DNA of 64,000 bases from positions 1,550,001 to 1,614,000 of the forward strand of contig NZ_CP011340.1 of the NCBI RefSeq assembly GCF_001278075.1, given 5' to 3'. Source of the DNA: Streptomyces pristinaespiralis (GTDB taxonomy: Bacteria > Actinomycetota > Actinomycetes > Streptomycetales > Streptomycetaceae). The notes below the pieces were generated by a model. That model saw only the letters and a program-made list of their open reading frames with translations, did no database searches and was not told the origin of the DNA. Shown here piece by piece: positions 50,619 to 60,747 of the stretch (the stretch's first letter is position 1; the number at the start of each line of letters is the position of its first letter). Both the position numbers and the translations under genes were made by a program.

Positions 50619-51207
50619 GCGTCCCGGGGGCGACGGCGCCGCGCGCGAGCAGCAGCAGCGCGTCCACCAGGTCCTCGGCCGGGGCTCCGGTGGCGAGCCG
50701 GCGGAGCTGAAGCCCCATCACCAGCGCGACCGTCGTCGCCGCGAGCCCTTCCGCGTCCGGCACGCCGAGGCCGGTCAGGATCTGCGTGGCGAGCCGGTCG
50801 TACGCGGCGAACGCCTCCGCGGCCGCCTCCCGCAGCCGCTCGTCCCGGCCCGCCTCGACGTACAGTTCGAACGTCGCGATGTGCCCGCTGTCGAAGCCGG
50901 TGCCGCCCGCGACCTGGCCGGCGAGGGCCGCGGCGCCCGCGATGTCGATGCCGTCGTTCCGGCACTCGTCGGCGAGCTCGGTGAAGCGCCGGGTCTCGTC
51001 CCGCACGAAGTGCAGCAGGCTCTCGCGGAGCAGTTCGTGCTGCGTCGCGAAGTGGTAGGTGACGGAGCCGAGCGACACGCCCGCCTCCTTGGCGATCCTG
51101 CGATTGGTCACAGCGGCCACCCCGTCCCTGCCGATGATGTGCAGGACGGCTTCTATGATGCGCTGCCTGGTGGGCGCGGAACGGGCGGCGGTGGACATGG
51201 CCTTCAT
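50596..51207 (-). CDS. TetR-family regulator coupled to amidase
   Basis: A 203-residue regulator. The N-terminal helix-turn-helix (about 12-58) has Asp-Gly-Val-Ala-Ala-Val-Thr-Asn-Arg-Arg-Ile-Ala and Val-Ser-Leu-Gly-Ser-Val-Thr-Tyr-His-Phe, typical of TetR. The ATG at 51207 overlaps the amidase stop by 4 bp, so both come from one transcript. The perfect palindrome upstream of the amidase (52654-52671) is its likely operator, giving autoregulation plus control of the divergent SDR gene. The ligand is unknown, perhaps an amidase substrate or product. Confidence 0.9.
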   Translation of the reverse strand: MKAMSTAARSAPTRQRIIEAVLHIIGRDGVAAVTNRRIAKEAGVSLGSVTYHFATQHELLRESLLHFVRDETRRFTELADECRNDGIDIAGAAALAGQVAGGTGFDSGHIATFELYVEAGRDERLREAAAEAFAAYDRLATQILTGLGVPDAEGLAATTVALVMGLQLRRLATGAPAEDLVDALLLLARGAVAPGTLSSPGAQ

Positions 51208-52634
51208 TGTCCCATCGGGGCACCTTCGCCGGTCACATGGGTGGGCGGGCGCTTCTCGTACCAGCGCAGCTCCGCCTCGAGCTGGGCGGCGAGGGAGATC
51301 AGGCGTTCCTCGCCGCCTTCGGGGCCGAGCAGTTGGGCCCCGACCGGCAGTCCGTCGCGGGTGAGGCCGGCCGGCACGGCGACGCCGGGCCAGCCGAGGA
51401 CGTTCCACGGCCAGGCGTACGGGCAGGCGGCGGCGATGCCGATGTCCGTCGCTCCGGCGGACTTCCCGTCGAAGGCGCCGACGGGCGGGGGCGGGGTGGC
51501 GGTGCTGGGGGTGAGCAGGACGTCGTAGCGGTCGAAGAAGGCGCCGATCCTGCCCTGCTGCGCGGCCTCGCGGGCGCGGGCGGCGCGCACGACGCGCCCG
51601 CCGAGCCGGTGCCCGGAGCGGGTGGAGGCGCGGGTGCGCGGGTCGAGGAGCGAGGGGTCGGGGTGCCGGTCCGCGTATTCGGCGATGCCGGTCGCGGCGC
51701 GGGGCAGGAAGCTCAGGCCGATGAGGCCGTAGCGGGGGCGTGCCTCTTCCACGTGGTGGCCGAGGCGGGCGAGGGTCTCGGCGAGCGCGGTGACGGCCCG
51801 GCGCACTTCGGGGTGGGGGCGGGTGCCGGTGAGGGTCAGCGGCGGGCGGAGGGCGAGCGCGATGCGCAGCCTGCCCGGTTCGCGGCGGGCGGCGGCCGAG
51901 GCGTCGATGGCGTCCGGGTGGTACCGCTCGTCGGGGTGGGCGCCGGAGGCGGCGTCCAGCAGCAGGGCCGCGTCGGCGACGGTCCGCGCGAGGGGACCGT
52001 TGACGGTGAGGCCCTGGAAGCAGTCGGTGTAGGGGTGTACGGAGACCCGGCCGCGCTGCGGCTTGATGCCGACGAGATGGGTCCAGGCGGACGGGATGCG
52101 GATGGAACCGGCGCCGTCGGAACCGAGGGCGGCGGGCACGAGACCGGCGGCGACGGCGGCCGCGGAGCCGCCGGAGGAACCGCCCGGGGTGCGGTCGGTG
52201 GACCAGGGGTTGCGGGTGGCGCCGAAGGCGGGGCCCTCCGTGAAGGGCCACTGGCCGAGTTCGCAGGAGTTGGTCTTGCCGACGATGACCGCTCCGGCGG
52301 CCCGCAGTCGGCGTACCGCCTCACCGTCGGCCGTGGCCGGCGGCAGATCCCCGGGGCAGCCGAAGTAGGTGGGCACGCCGGCGACATCGGTGTCGTCCTT
52401 GACGGCGATCGGGACGCCGAGCAGCGGCAGCCGCTCCCCGGCCGCGAGCCTCCGGTCCGCCTCCCGTGCCTCTTCGAGGGCCTGTTCACCCCGGACGGTC
52501 CTGAAGGCGTTGATGCTGCCCCGGGTTGCCTCGATGCGGGCGAGTGCCTCTGCGACGAGTGCCTGCGAAGTCGTGTCTCCTGCCGCCAACTCCCCGCAGT
52601 ACTTGGCCAGTTCGCCCTTTTCATCCGTGGACAC
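51204..52634 (-). CDS. Amidase-signature-family amidase
   Basis: A 476-residue amide hydrolase with the complete Ser-cisSer-Lys triad region. Lys79 lies in Val-Lys-Asp-Asp, the Gly-Gly-Ser-Ser-Gly-Gly-Ser loop at about 151-157 supplies the cis-Ser, and the nucleophile is Ser177 in Gly-Ala-Gly-Ser-Ile-Arg-Ile. It is cytoplasmic, with no signal peptide. The canonical Gly-Gly-Ser at the nucleophile is Ala-Gly-Ser here. It is the first gene of the amidase-tetR operon and divergent from an SDR across an 18-bp palindrome. The substrate is unknown; it is not the GatA subunit, as no gatC/gatB is near. Confidence 0.9.
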   Translation of the reverse strand: MSTDEKGELAKYCGELAAGDTTSQALVAEALARIEATRGSINAFRTVRGEQALEEAREADRRLAAGERLPLLGVPIAVKDDTDVAGVPTYFGCPGDLPPATADGEAVRRLRAAGAVIVGKTNSCELGQWPFTEGPAFGATRNPWSTDRTPGGSSGGSAAAVAAGLVPAALGSDGAGSIRIPSAWTHLVGIKPQRGRVSVHPYTDCFQGLTVNGPLARTVADAALLLDAASGAHPDERYHPDAIDASAAARREPGRLRIALALRPPLTLTGTRPHPEVRRAVTALAETLARLGHHVEEARPRYGLIGLSFLPRAATGIAEYADRHPDPSLLDPRTRASTRSGHRLGGRVVRAARAREAAQQGRIGAFFDRYDVLLTPSTATPPPPVGAFDGKSAGATDIGIAAACPYAWPWNVLGWPGVAVPAGLTRDGLPVGAQLLGPEGGEERLISLAAQLEAELRWYEKRPPTHVTGEGAPMGQ

Positions 52635-52653
52635 GCCGCACCCGCCTCCCTAT

Positions 52654-52671
52654 TGTTCGTTCGAACGAACA
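52654..52671. promoter_or_regulatory. Perfect 18-bp palindrome, operator between amidase-tetR and SDR
   Basis: TGTTCGTTCGAACGAACA is its own reverse complement. It is centred in the 55-bp gap between the divergent amidase (start 52634) and SDR (start 52690) genes. Nested GTTCG/CGAAC half-sites are typical of TetR operators, and the TetR gene of the same operon is the likely binder. Confidence 0.8.
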
Positions 52672-52689
52672 GGACTGGAGGGTAACCAG

Positions 52690-53481
52690 ATGCGGATCAG
52701 CGGAGCAAGCGTTCTGCTCACCGGGGCGACCGGCGGTCTGGGCGGCGTGCTCGCCGCCGAACTTGCCGCTCGTGGAGCCAGGTTGACCGTCAGCGGCCGG
52801 CGCGCCGACGCCCTCGAACCGCTGGTGGAGCGCTACGGCGCCCGCGCGGTCGTCGCCGATCTGGCCGATGCGGCCGATGTCGAGCGGCTCGCCGCAGAAG
52901 CCGCCGGCACGGACATCCTCATATCCAACGCCGCCCTGCCGGGCAGCGGCGATCTGCTGGACTGCACGCCCGAACAGCTGGACCGCGCCTTCGCCGTCAA
53001 CCTGCGCGCCCCCGCCGTGCTCGCCCGGCTGCTCGCTCCGTCGATGGTCGAGTCCGGCGGCGGCCACCTCGCCTTCATCGGCTCCATGGCGGGGAAGGTG
53101 ACCACGAGGTCCATGTCCCTCTACAGCGGCGGCAAGTTCGGCCTGCGCGGCTTCGCCCTGGGGCTGCGCCAGGATCTGCACGGCACCGGCGTCGGCGTGT
53201 CGATCGTCCAGCCCGGATTCGTGCGGGACGTCGGCATGTTCGCCGTGACCGGGGCGAAGCCCCCGACGGGGATGCGGACGGTGTCCCCGCGGCAGGTCGT
53301 CGCCGGCGTGGTGCGTGCGGTGGAGCGGGACGTCGCCGAGGTCAACGTGGCGCCGGTGGAGTTGCGGCTGCTTGCTGCGATCGGGGGCCAGTTCCCCGGC
53401 TTCGCCGAGCGCCTCCAGCGCGGCGGACCGGGCGAGCGGACCCTGCGCGAGGTGGTGGCGGCGCAGCGCTCACGCCGCTAG
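52690..53481 (+). CDS. Short-chain dehydrogenase/reductase
   Basis: A 263-residue classical SDR. It has the NAD(P)-binding Thr11-Gly-Ala-Thr-Gly-Gly-Leu-Gly, Asn80-Ala-Ala, and the catalytic set Ser132, Tyr145-X3-Lys149. Arg37/Arg38 after the second strand suggest NADPH preference. GGAGGG lies 7 nt before the ATG. The gene is divergent from amidase-tetR and shares the palindromic operator, so all three genes are probably induced together. The substrate is unknown. Confidence 0.9.
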   Translation: MRISGASVLLTGATGGLGGVLAAELAARGARLTVSGRRADALEPLVERYGARAVVADLADAADVERLAAEAAGTDILISNAALPGSGDLLDCTPEQLDRAFAVNLRAPAVLARLLAPSMVESGGGHLAFIGSMAGKVTTRSMSLYSGGKFGLRGFALGLRQDLHGTGVGVSIVQPGFVRDVGMFAVTGAKPPTGMRTVSPRQVVAGVVRAVERDVAEVNVAPVELRLLAAIGGQFPGFAERLQRGGPGERTLREVVAAQRSRR

Positions 53482-54445
53482 GCGGTGTTGTCGGCGGGCG
53501 TTGCTACGGTCTCCCACGATGTCGAAGCAGGGGAGGTCACCGTGCAGAGCGCCCGCCGGGCGGCCCTCGACCATGTGCTGCGTCTGATCGCCGAGGCGCC
53601 CTGGAGCGGCGGCCTGGTGCTGCGCGGCTCCATGACCCTCCCGGCGTGGGTCGGTGCGGCGGCCCGCGAGCCCGGTGACCTGGACTTCGTCGTACTGGAG
53701 CCGGGCGAGGGCTCGGCCGTGGACCGGCTCGCCCCCTTCCCGTACATCGATCAGGTGGCCGACGTCCAGCAGTGGCCGGAGGCGGCGCACGCCGCGGCAG
53801 GCGCCGAACTGTGGGACCCGGAGGGGAACTTCGGCACCTACGGCACCCGGCCGCGGCTGCCTCCCGAGGGGCTGCGCTGGATGGACGCCGACGACTTCGG
53901 GTGCGAGTCACCGGCCGTGCGGCTGTACGAGGCGGTGGCGGCGGACCCGCACGCGGGCGGCGGGGTCGTCCTGGACGTCGACGGCATCCGCGAGGACGGC
54001 ACCTGGACCTATCGGGTCCACGAGACGCCCGGCATACGGCTGACTCTGCCGTACCGCACCGCGGACGGCCGGGCGGGCGGGATCCAGCTGGACTTCGCGA
54101 GCGACGAGACACTGCCGCAGGCCCCGGTGTGGACGGCGGTGCCGCGCGGCGACGGCGGGCCGCCGACCGTGGCGGTGACGGCGAGCCCGGAGCTCTCGCT
54201 CGCCTGGAAACTGCTGTGGCTGTGCAGCGACGGCGTCGCACGGGCCAAGGACCTGTACGACGCCGTGCTGCTGGCGGAGGCGCCCCGCACCCGGCTCGGG
54301 GCACGGCTGCTGCGGACCGTGCTCGGCGAGCACGCCGGCCGCTTCCGCCCGGAGGTGCTGGAGTCCCTGCCCGTCGACCCGGACGACCTCCGGGCCGTCC
54401 GTCCCTCGCCACGGGGCGGTCCGGACCACTGGCGCGGGCGGCTGG

Positions 54446-55987
<1,542 letters not shown>

Positions 55988-56012
55988 GGCGGCGAGGGCC
56001 CTTCGGAGGAGG

Positions 56013-57014
56013 TCAGCGGTTCAGTGCCGGGATGATCTCCGCGCCGTACGCGTCGATCGTCGTTTCCTTCGCGTCGTGCATGTTGTAGAGGGCGAACTGG
56101 TCGACGCCCAGGTCGCGAAGTGCCTGGAGCTTCTCGATGTGCGCCTCGGCCGGTCCGAGCAGGCAGAACCGGTCGACGATCTCGTCGGGGACGAAGTCGG
56201 TGGACGGATTGCCGGCGCGGCCGTGGTGGCTGTAGTCGTAGCCGTGCCGCTCCTTGATGTACGCGGTCAGCGCCTCCGGGACCATGCCGGAGTGCTCGCC
56301 GTAGCGGGAGACGAGGTCCGCGACATGGTTGCCCACCATCCCGCCGAACCACCTGCACTGTTCCCGGGCGTGCGCCAGGTCGTCGCTCACGTAGGCGGGC
56401 GCGGCGACGCAGACGGTGACGGAGGCCGGGTCGCGTCCGGCGTCGGCGGCCGCGTTGCGTACGGCCTTCACCATCCACTCCGTCAGGTACGGGTCGGCCA
56501 GTTGGAGGATGAAGCCGTCGGCCTTCTGCCCGGCGAGCGCCAGGGCCTTGGGCCCGTAGGCCGCCATCCACACGGGCAGCTTCCCGTCCCTGACCCACGG
56601 GATCCGCAGCGGTTGCCCGTCGACGACCGCCTCCCGGCCTTCCGCGAGGTCGCGGATCACGTCGATCGCCTCGCCGAGCCTGGCCAGGGTGTTGGGACTG
56701 CGTCCGGCCACCCGCATGGCGGAGTCACCGCGCCCGATGCCGCACACGGTGCGGTTGCCGTACATCTCGTTGAGGGTGGCGAAGGTGGAGGCGGTCACCT
56801 CCCAGGTGCGGGTGCCGGGATTGGTCACCATGGGGCCGACGGTGAGTTTCGTCGTGTGCTCCAGGATGCGGCTGTAGATGACGAACGGCTCCTGCCACAG
56901 CACCGCGGAGTCGAAGGTCCAGCCGTAGCGGAAGCCGTTGCGTTCCGCGCGCCGCATCAGTCCGACGACCGCCGACGCCGGCGGGTCGGTCTGCAGGACG
57001 AGTCCGAAGTCCAC
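56013..57014 (-). CDS. LLM-class F420/flavin-dependent oxidoreductase of the pyrimidine operon
   Basis: A 333-residue luciferase-like TIM-barrel protein, resembling the TIGR03842 subfamily (named F420-dependent by homology). It has Asp-Phe-Gly-Leu-Val-Leu-Gln-Thr at the N-terminus, Gly-Pro-Met-Val-Thr-Asn-Pro near 80 and Gly-Ile-Gly-Arg-Gly-Asp-Ser-Ala-Met-Arg. It sits 11 bp after dihydropyrimidinase and 25 bp before the permease. No dihydropyrimidine dehydrogenase is encoded nearby, so it may catalyse the uracil/thymine reduction step with F420H2 or FMNH2. An oxidative role on another ring compound is the main alternative. Confidence 0.87.
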   Translation of the reverse strand: MDFGLVLQTDPPASAVVGLMRRAERNGFRYGWTFDSAVLWQEPFVIYSRILEHTTKLTVGPMVTNPGTRTWEVTASTFATLNEMYGNRTVCGIGRGDSAMRVAGRSPNTLARLGEAIDVIRDLAEGREAVVDGQPLRIPWVRDGKLPVWMAAYGPKALALAGQKADGFILQLADPYLTEWMVKAVRNAAADAGRDPASVTVCVAAPAYVSDDLAHAREQCRWFGGMVGNHVADLVSRYGEHSGMVPEALTAYIKERHGYDYSHHGRAGNPSTDFVPDEIVDRFCLLGPAEAHIEKLQALRDLGVDQFALYNMHDAKETTIDAYGAEIIPALNR

Positions 57015-57025
57015 GGCATGGCCTC

Positions 57026-58429
57026 CTAGTTCAGGTACTGGCAGGTGGAGCGGGGGGTGTAGACGCCGTGGCCGGCGCGGCCGGTGAACGTCCGGGCGTC
57101 GATGACCACTTCACCCCGGGACAGCACGGTCTCCACCTGCCCGGTGATCCGCCTGCCCTCGTACGCCGAGTAGTCGACGTTCATGTGCTGCGTCTGTACG
57201 GACAGGGTCTGTTCCGCGTGCGGGTCGTAGATGACGATGTCGGCGTCGGCGCCGGGGGCGATGGTGCCCTTCTTCGGGTAGAGGCCGAACATCCTGGCCG
57301 GGGTGGCGCAGGCGATCTCGATCCAGCGGCGTCGGCTGATGTGCCCGTCGACGACGGCCTGGTGGAGGAGGTCCATGCGGTTCTCCACGCCCGGGAGACC
57401 GTTGGGGATCTTGGAGAAGTCGCCGCGGCCGAGTTCCTTCTGCCCGGTGAAGCAGAAGGGACAGTGGTCGGTGGAGACCACCTGGAGGTCGTTGGTGCGC
57501 AGGCCCCGCCACAGTGCCGCCTGGTGCTCGCGGGGCCTGAGCGGGGTGGAGCAGACGTACTTGGCGCCCTCGAAGCCGGGCTCCGCCAGGTTGTCGGTGG
57601 ACAGGAAGAGGTACTGCGGGCAGGTCTCGCCGAAGACGGGCAGCCCCTTGTCGCGGGCCGTGGCGAGCTCCGCCACGGCCTCCTCCGCGGAGACGTGCAC
57701 CACGTACAGCGGGGCGCCGGCGACGCGGGCGAGCTGGATGGCCCGGTGGGTGGCCTCGGCCTCCAGCAGGACCTTGCGGACCTCGCCGTGGTACCGGGGA
57801 TCGGTACGGCCCTCGGCGAGCGCCTGCTCGACGAGCACGTCGATGGCGATGCCGTTCTCCGCGTGCATCATGATCAGGCCGCCGTTGACGGCGGAGCGCT
57901 GCATGGCGCGCAGGATCCGGCCGTCGTCGCTGTAGAACACACCGGGGTAGGCCATGAAGAGTTTGAAGGAGGTGACGCCCTCCTCCACCAGCAGGTCCAT
58001 CTCCTTCAGCGACTGCTCGTTGACGTCGGAGAGGATCATGTGGAAGCCGTAGTCGATGGCGCAGTTGCCGTCGGCCTTGGCGTACCAGGCGTCCAGGCCC
58101 TCCCGCAGTGCCCGTCCCACCGACTGCACGGCGAAGTCGATGATGGTGGTCGTGCCGCCCCAGGCGGCGGCGCGGGTGCCCGTCTCGAACGTGTCGGAGG
58201 CGAAGGTCCCGCCGAACGGCAGCTCCATGTGGGTGTGGACGTCGACACCGCCCGGCAGGACGTACTTGTTGGTCGCGTCGATGGTGCGGGCGGCCGTCCA
58301 CGTCTGCGCCACGGGCGAGTTGTGCGCGGCGAGCGCGGCGATGCGGCCGTCCTCGACGAGCACGTCGGCGTGCATCTCGTCGGCCGCGGTCACGACGAGT
58401 CCGCCACGGATCAGGGTGCGGTTGCTCAT
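57026..58429 (-). CDS. hydA: Dihydropyrimidinase (D-hydantoinase)
   Basis: A 467-residue cyclic amidohydrolase. The metal ligands His65 and His67 lie in Asp-Val-His-Thr-His, the carboxylated Lys156 in Ser-Phe-Lys-Leu-Phe-Met, His189 in Met-Met-His-Ala-Glu, a further His in Val-Val-His-Val-Ser and an Asp in Ser-Thr-Asp-His-Cys-Pro-Phe. It opens 5,6-dihydrouracil or dihydrothymine to the N-carbamoyl-beta-amino acid, which the ureidopropionase homologue then cleaves. It is 40 bp downstream of the aminotransferase gene, third in the operon. Confidence 0.93.
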   Translation of the reverse strand: MSNRTLIRGGLVVTAADEMHADVLVEDGRIAALAAHNSPVAQTWTAARTIDATNKYVLPGGVDVHTHMELPFGGTFASDTFETGTRAAAWGGTTTIIDFAVQSVGRALREGLDAWYAKADGNCAIDYGFHMILSDVNEQSLKEMDLLVEEGVTSFKLFMAYPGVFYSDDGRILRAMQRSAVNGGLIMMHAENGIAIDVLVEQALAEGRTDPRYHGEVRKVLLEAEATHRAIQLARVAGAPLYVVHVSAEEAVAELATARDKGLPVFGETCPQYLFLSTDNLAEPGFEGAKYVCSTPLRPREHQAALWRGLRTNDLQVVSTDHCPFCFTGQKELGRGDFSKIPNGLPGVENRMDLLHQAVVDGHISRRRWIEIACATPARMFGLYPKKGTIAPGADADIVIYDPHAEQTLSVQTQHMNVDYSAYEGRRITGQVETVLSRGEVVIDARTFTGRAGHGVYTPRSTCQYLN

Positions 58430-58469
58430 GGTCTCCTCGCGTGGGAAGTGGAGTGCGGTCGCCGCTCGA

Positions 58470-59750
58470 CTACAGGCGGCGCAGAGCTCGTTCCATGACC
58501 AGGGCGCCCTCCTCCGCCTCCGCGACGGTCAGCGAGAGCGGTGGGGCGATGCGCAGGACGCTGGTGTTGTGGCCGCCGCCCTTGCCGATCAGCAGCCCGC
58601 CCTCGCGTGCCGCCTCGAGGACGGCAGCGGCCGCCTGCGGGTCGGCCTCGTCGGTGCCCGGTTCGACCAGTTCGATGCCGATCATGAGTCCCCGGCCGCG
58701 AACCTCCCGCACCGCGGGGACGCTCGCCGCGATGCCGCGCAGCCGCTCGATCAGCAGGCCGCCGACCCGGCGGGCGTTGCCCTGGAGGTCGTGCTCCAGG
58801 AGGTAGGAGAGGTTGGCGACGCCGGCGGCCATGGTGACGGGACTGCCGCCGAAGGTGGAGATGGAGTTCGCGTCGAGGCAGTTCATGATCTCCGCGCGGG
58901 CGACGACGCCGCCGATCGACATGCCGTTGCCGATGCCCTTGGCGAAGGTCAGGATGTCCGGCGGGCCGTTCTCCGCGTGGGCCTGCCAGCCCCAGAAGTG
59001 CTCGCCGGTGCGTCCCCAGCCGGTCTGCACCTCGTCGGAGATCCACAGGATGCCGTGCCGGTCCAGGACCTCGCGGAAGGCGGCGTACAGGCCGTCGGGC
59101 GGTGAGGTGAAGCCGCCGACGCCCTGTACCGGCTCCGCGATCAGCGCGGCCACGTCGTGGGTGTGTCCGAGCAGGTCCTCGAGGTCGGCGACGCACGCCT
59201 CGACGAACTGCGCGTCGGAGAGGTGGGCGAAGGGACCGCGGCTGCGGACACCGCCGTGCACGTACAGCGTCTGGAGCGGCGAGAGGCTGGTCGGCGACCA
59301 GGCGTGGTTGCCGGTGATCGAGACCGCGGAGAACGACCTGCCGTGGTAGCTGTTGCGCATCGCCAGGATCTGGTTGGAACGGCGGTGGCCGGTGGCGAGG
59401 AGCAGGGCGGTGTCGTTGGCCTCCGTGCCGGAGGTGGTGAAGAAGACGCGGGCGTCCGGGATGCCCGACAGGGCGGCGATCCGTTCCGCGAGCTCCACCA
59501 TGGGGCGGTTGAGGTAGAGGGTGGAGGAGTGGATGAGCCGCCCGGCCTGCTCGCTCACCGCCTTGGTGACCTCGGGCAGCGCGTGCGCGGTCATGGTGGT
59601 GAGGATGCCGCCGAAGAAGTCCAGGTAGCGGTTGCCGTCCGCGTCCCACACATGGCGTCCTTCGCCGTGGGTGATCTCGATCGGCTGCTTGTAGTAGAGC
59701 GCCACCCAGTCGGGGATGACGGCACGGTGCCGCTCGTAGAGGTCGGTCAC
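58470..59750 (-). CDS. Class III PLP aminotransferase, probable beta-alanine aminotransferase
   Basis: A 426-residue omega-aminotransferase. Asp239 in Ile-Ser-Asp-Glu-Val-Gln-Thr-Gly and PLP Lys271 in Phe-Ala-Lys-Gly-Ile-Gly-Asn-Gly are conserved. The GTG start overlaps the ureidopropionase stop by 4 bp (GTGA). Beta-alanine or beta-aminoisobutyrate is the product of the upstream gene's enzyme, so transamination to malonate (or methylmalonate) semialdehyde is the likely role. A gene for the next step, a semialdehyde dehydrogenase, is not in the window. Confidence 0.9.
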   Translation of the reverse strand: MTDLYERHRAVIPDWVALYYKQPIEITHGEGRHVWDADGNRYLDFFGGILTTMTAHALPEVTKAVSEQAGRLIHSSTLYLNRPMVELAERIAALSGIPDARVFFTTSGTEANDTALLLATGHRRSNQILAMRNSYHGRSFSAVSITGNHAWSPTSLSPLQTLYVHGGVRSRGPFAHLSDAQFVEACVADLEDLLGHTHDVAALIAEPVQGVGGFTSPPDGLYAAFREVLDRHGILWISDEVQTGWGRTGEHFWGWQAHAENGPPDILTFAKGIGNGMSIGGVVARAEIMNCLDANSISTFGGSPVTMAAGVANLSYLLEHDLQGNARRVGGLLIERLRGIAASVPAVREVRGRGLMIGIELVEPGTDEADPQAAAAVLEAAREGGLLIGKGGGHNTSVLRIAPPLSLTVAEAEEGALVMERALRRL

Positions 59751-60589
59751 GGCTGCACCAGCCCTTCGTAGGCGTCGGGCCGGCGGTCGCGGTAGAACGC
59801 CCACTGCTGCCGCACGGTCTCGATCATGTCGAAGTCGAGGTCCCTTACGACGAGCTCCTCCTCCTTGTCGCTGGCGACGTCGCCGACGAACTGGCCCCGT
59901 GGGTCGACGAAGTAGCTGGTGCCGTAGAAGTCGTTGTCGCCGTACTCCTCGATGCCGACGCGGTTGATGGCGGCGACGAAGTACTCGTTGGCGACGGCGG
60001 CGGCGGGCTGCTCCAGCTGCCACAGGTAGGAGGAGAGCCCCCGGTGCGTGGCGGACGGGTTGTAGACCAACTGGGCGCCGCCGAGACCCAGTTGCCGCCA
60101 GCCCTCCGGGAAGTGGCGGTCGTAGCAGATGTAGACGCCGACCTTGCCGACCGCGGTGTCGAACACGGGCCAGCCGGCGTTGCCGGGCCTGAAGTAGTAC
60201 TTCTCCCAGAAGCCCTTGACCTGGGGGATGTGGTGCTTCCGGTACTTGCCCAGGTAGCTGCCGTCGGCGTCGATCACGGCGGCGGTGTTGTAGTAGAAGC
60301 CCGCGCCCTCGATCTCGAAGACCGGGACCACGATCACCATGCCGGTCTCGCGGGCGAGCGCCTGCATCCGCCGGACCGTCGGCCCGTCGGGAACCGGCTC
60401 CGCCCAGCGGTAGTGCTCGGGGTCCTGGACCTGGCAGAAATAGGGGGCGTTGAAGACCTCTTGGAAGCCGATGACCTTGGCGCCCTGCCGGGCCGCCTCC
60501 CGGGCGTGTTCCTCATGTTTGGCGATCATGGATTCGGTGTCGCCGGTCCAGGTTGCCTGGACGAGTGCGGCGCGTACGACAGTGGCCAT
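59747..60589 (-). CDS. Beta-ureidopropionase-like nitrilase-superfamily amidohydrolase
   Basis: A 280-residue C-N hydrolase with the catalytic triad Glu44 (Phe-Gln-Glu-Val-Phe), Lys118 (Tyr-Arg-Lys-His-His-Ile-Pro) and Cys155 (Ile-Cys-Tyr-Asp-Arg-His-Phe-Pro-Glu). The residues around the Cys match N-carbamoyl-beta-alanine/N-carbamoyl-D-amino acid amidohydrolases. It releases CO2 and ammonia from N-carbamoyl-beta-alanine. It is the first gene of the pyrimidine operon and overlaps the aminotransferase gene. A strong inverted repeat lies 34 bp upstream of the start. Confidence 0.91.
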   Translation of the reverse strand: MATVVRAALVQATWTGDTESMIAKHEEHAREAARQGAKVIGFQEVFNAPYFCQVQDPEHYRWAEPVPDGPTVRRMQALARETGMVIVVPVFEIEGAGFYYNTAAVIDADGSYLGKYRKHHIPQVKGFWEKYYFRPGNAGWPVFDTAVGKVGVYICYDRHFPEGWRQLGLGGAQLVYNPSATHRGLSSYLWQLEQPAAAVANEYFVAAINRVGIEEYGDNDFYGTSYFVDPRGQFVGDVASDKEEELVVRDLDFDMIETVRQQWAFYRDRRPDAYEGLVQP

Positions 60590-60622
60590 GAGCTGCTCCT
60601 TCGACAGGACGTCCGAGAGCTT

Positions 60623-60647
60623 CTACGCACGTAGACACAGTGCGTAG
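60623..60647 (-). promoter_or_regulatory. Inverted repeat CTACGCAC-N9-GTGCGTAG, operator of pyrimidine operon
   Basis: Perfect 8-bp arms at 60623-60630 and 60640-60647 with a 9-bp spacer, 34 bp upstream of the first gene of the operon. A smaller palindrome, CTACG-CA-CGTAG, overlaps its left arm. Size and spacing fit a dimeric repressor or activator. No regulator gene is adjacent, so the factor is encoded elsewhere. Confidence 0.65.
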
Positions 60648-60747
60648 GAGGAGAACGTAAGCCTCGTCACACACTGGGGCAAGACCATCGTCGTGAACCC
60701 GCTGAGTCGATCTTGTTTCGTACCCGAGCGGTCGACATCGATCGTTT

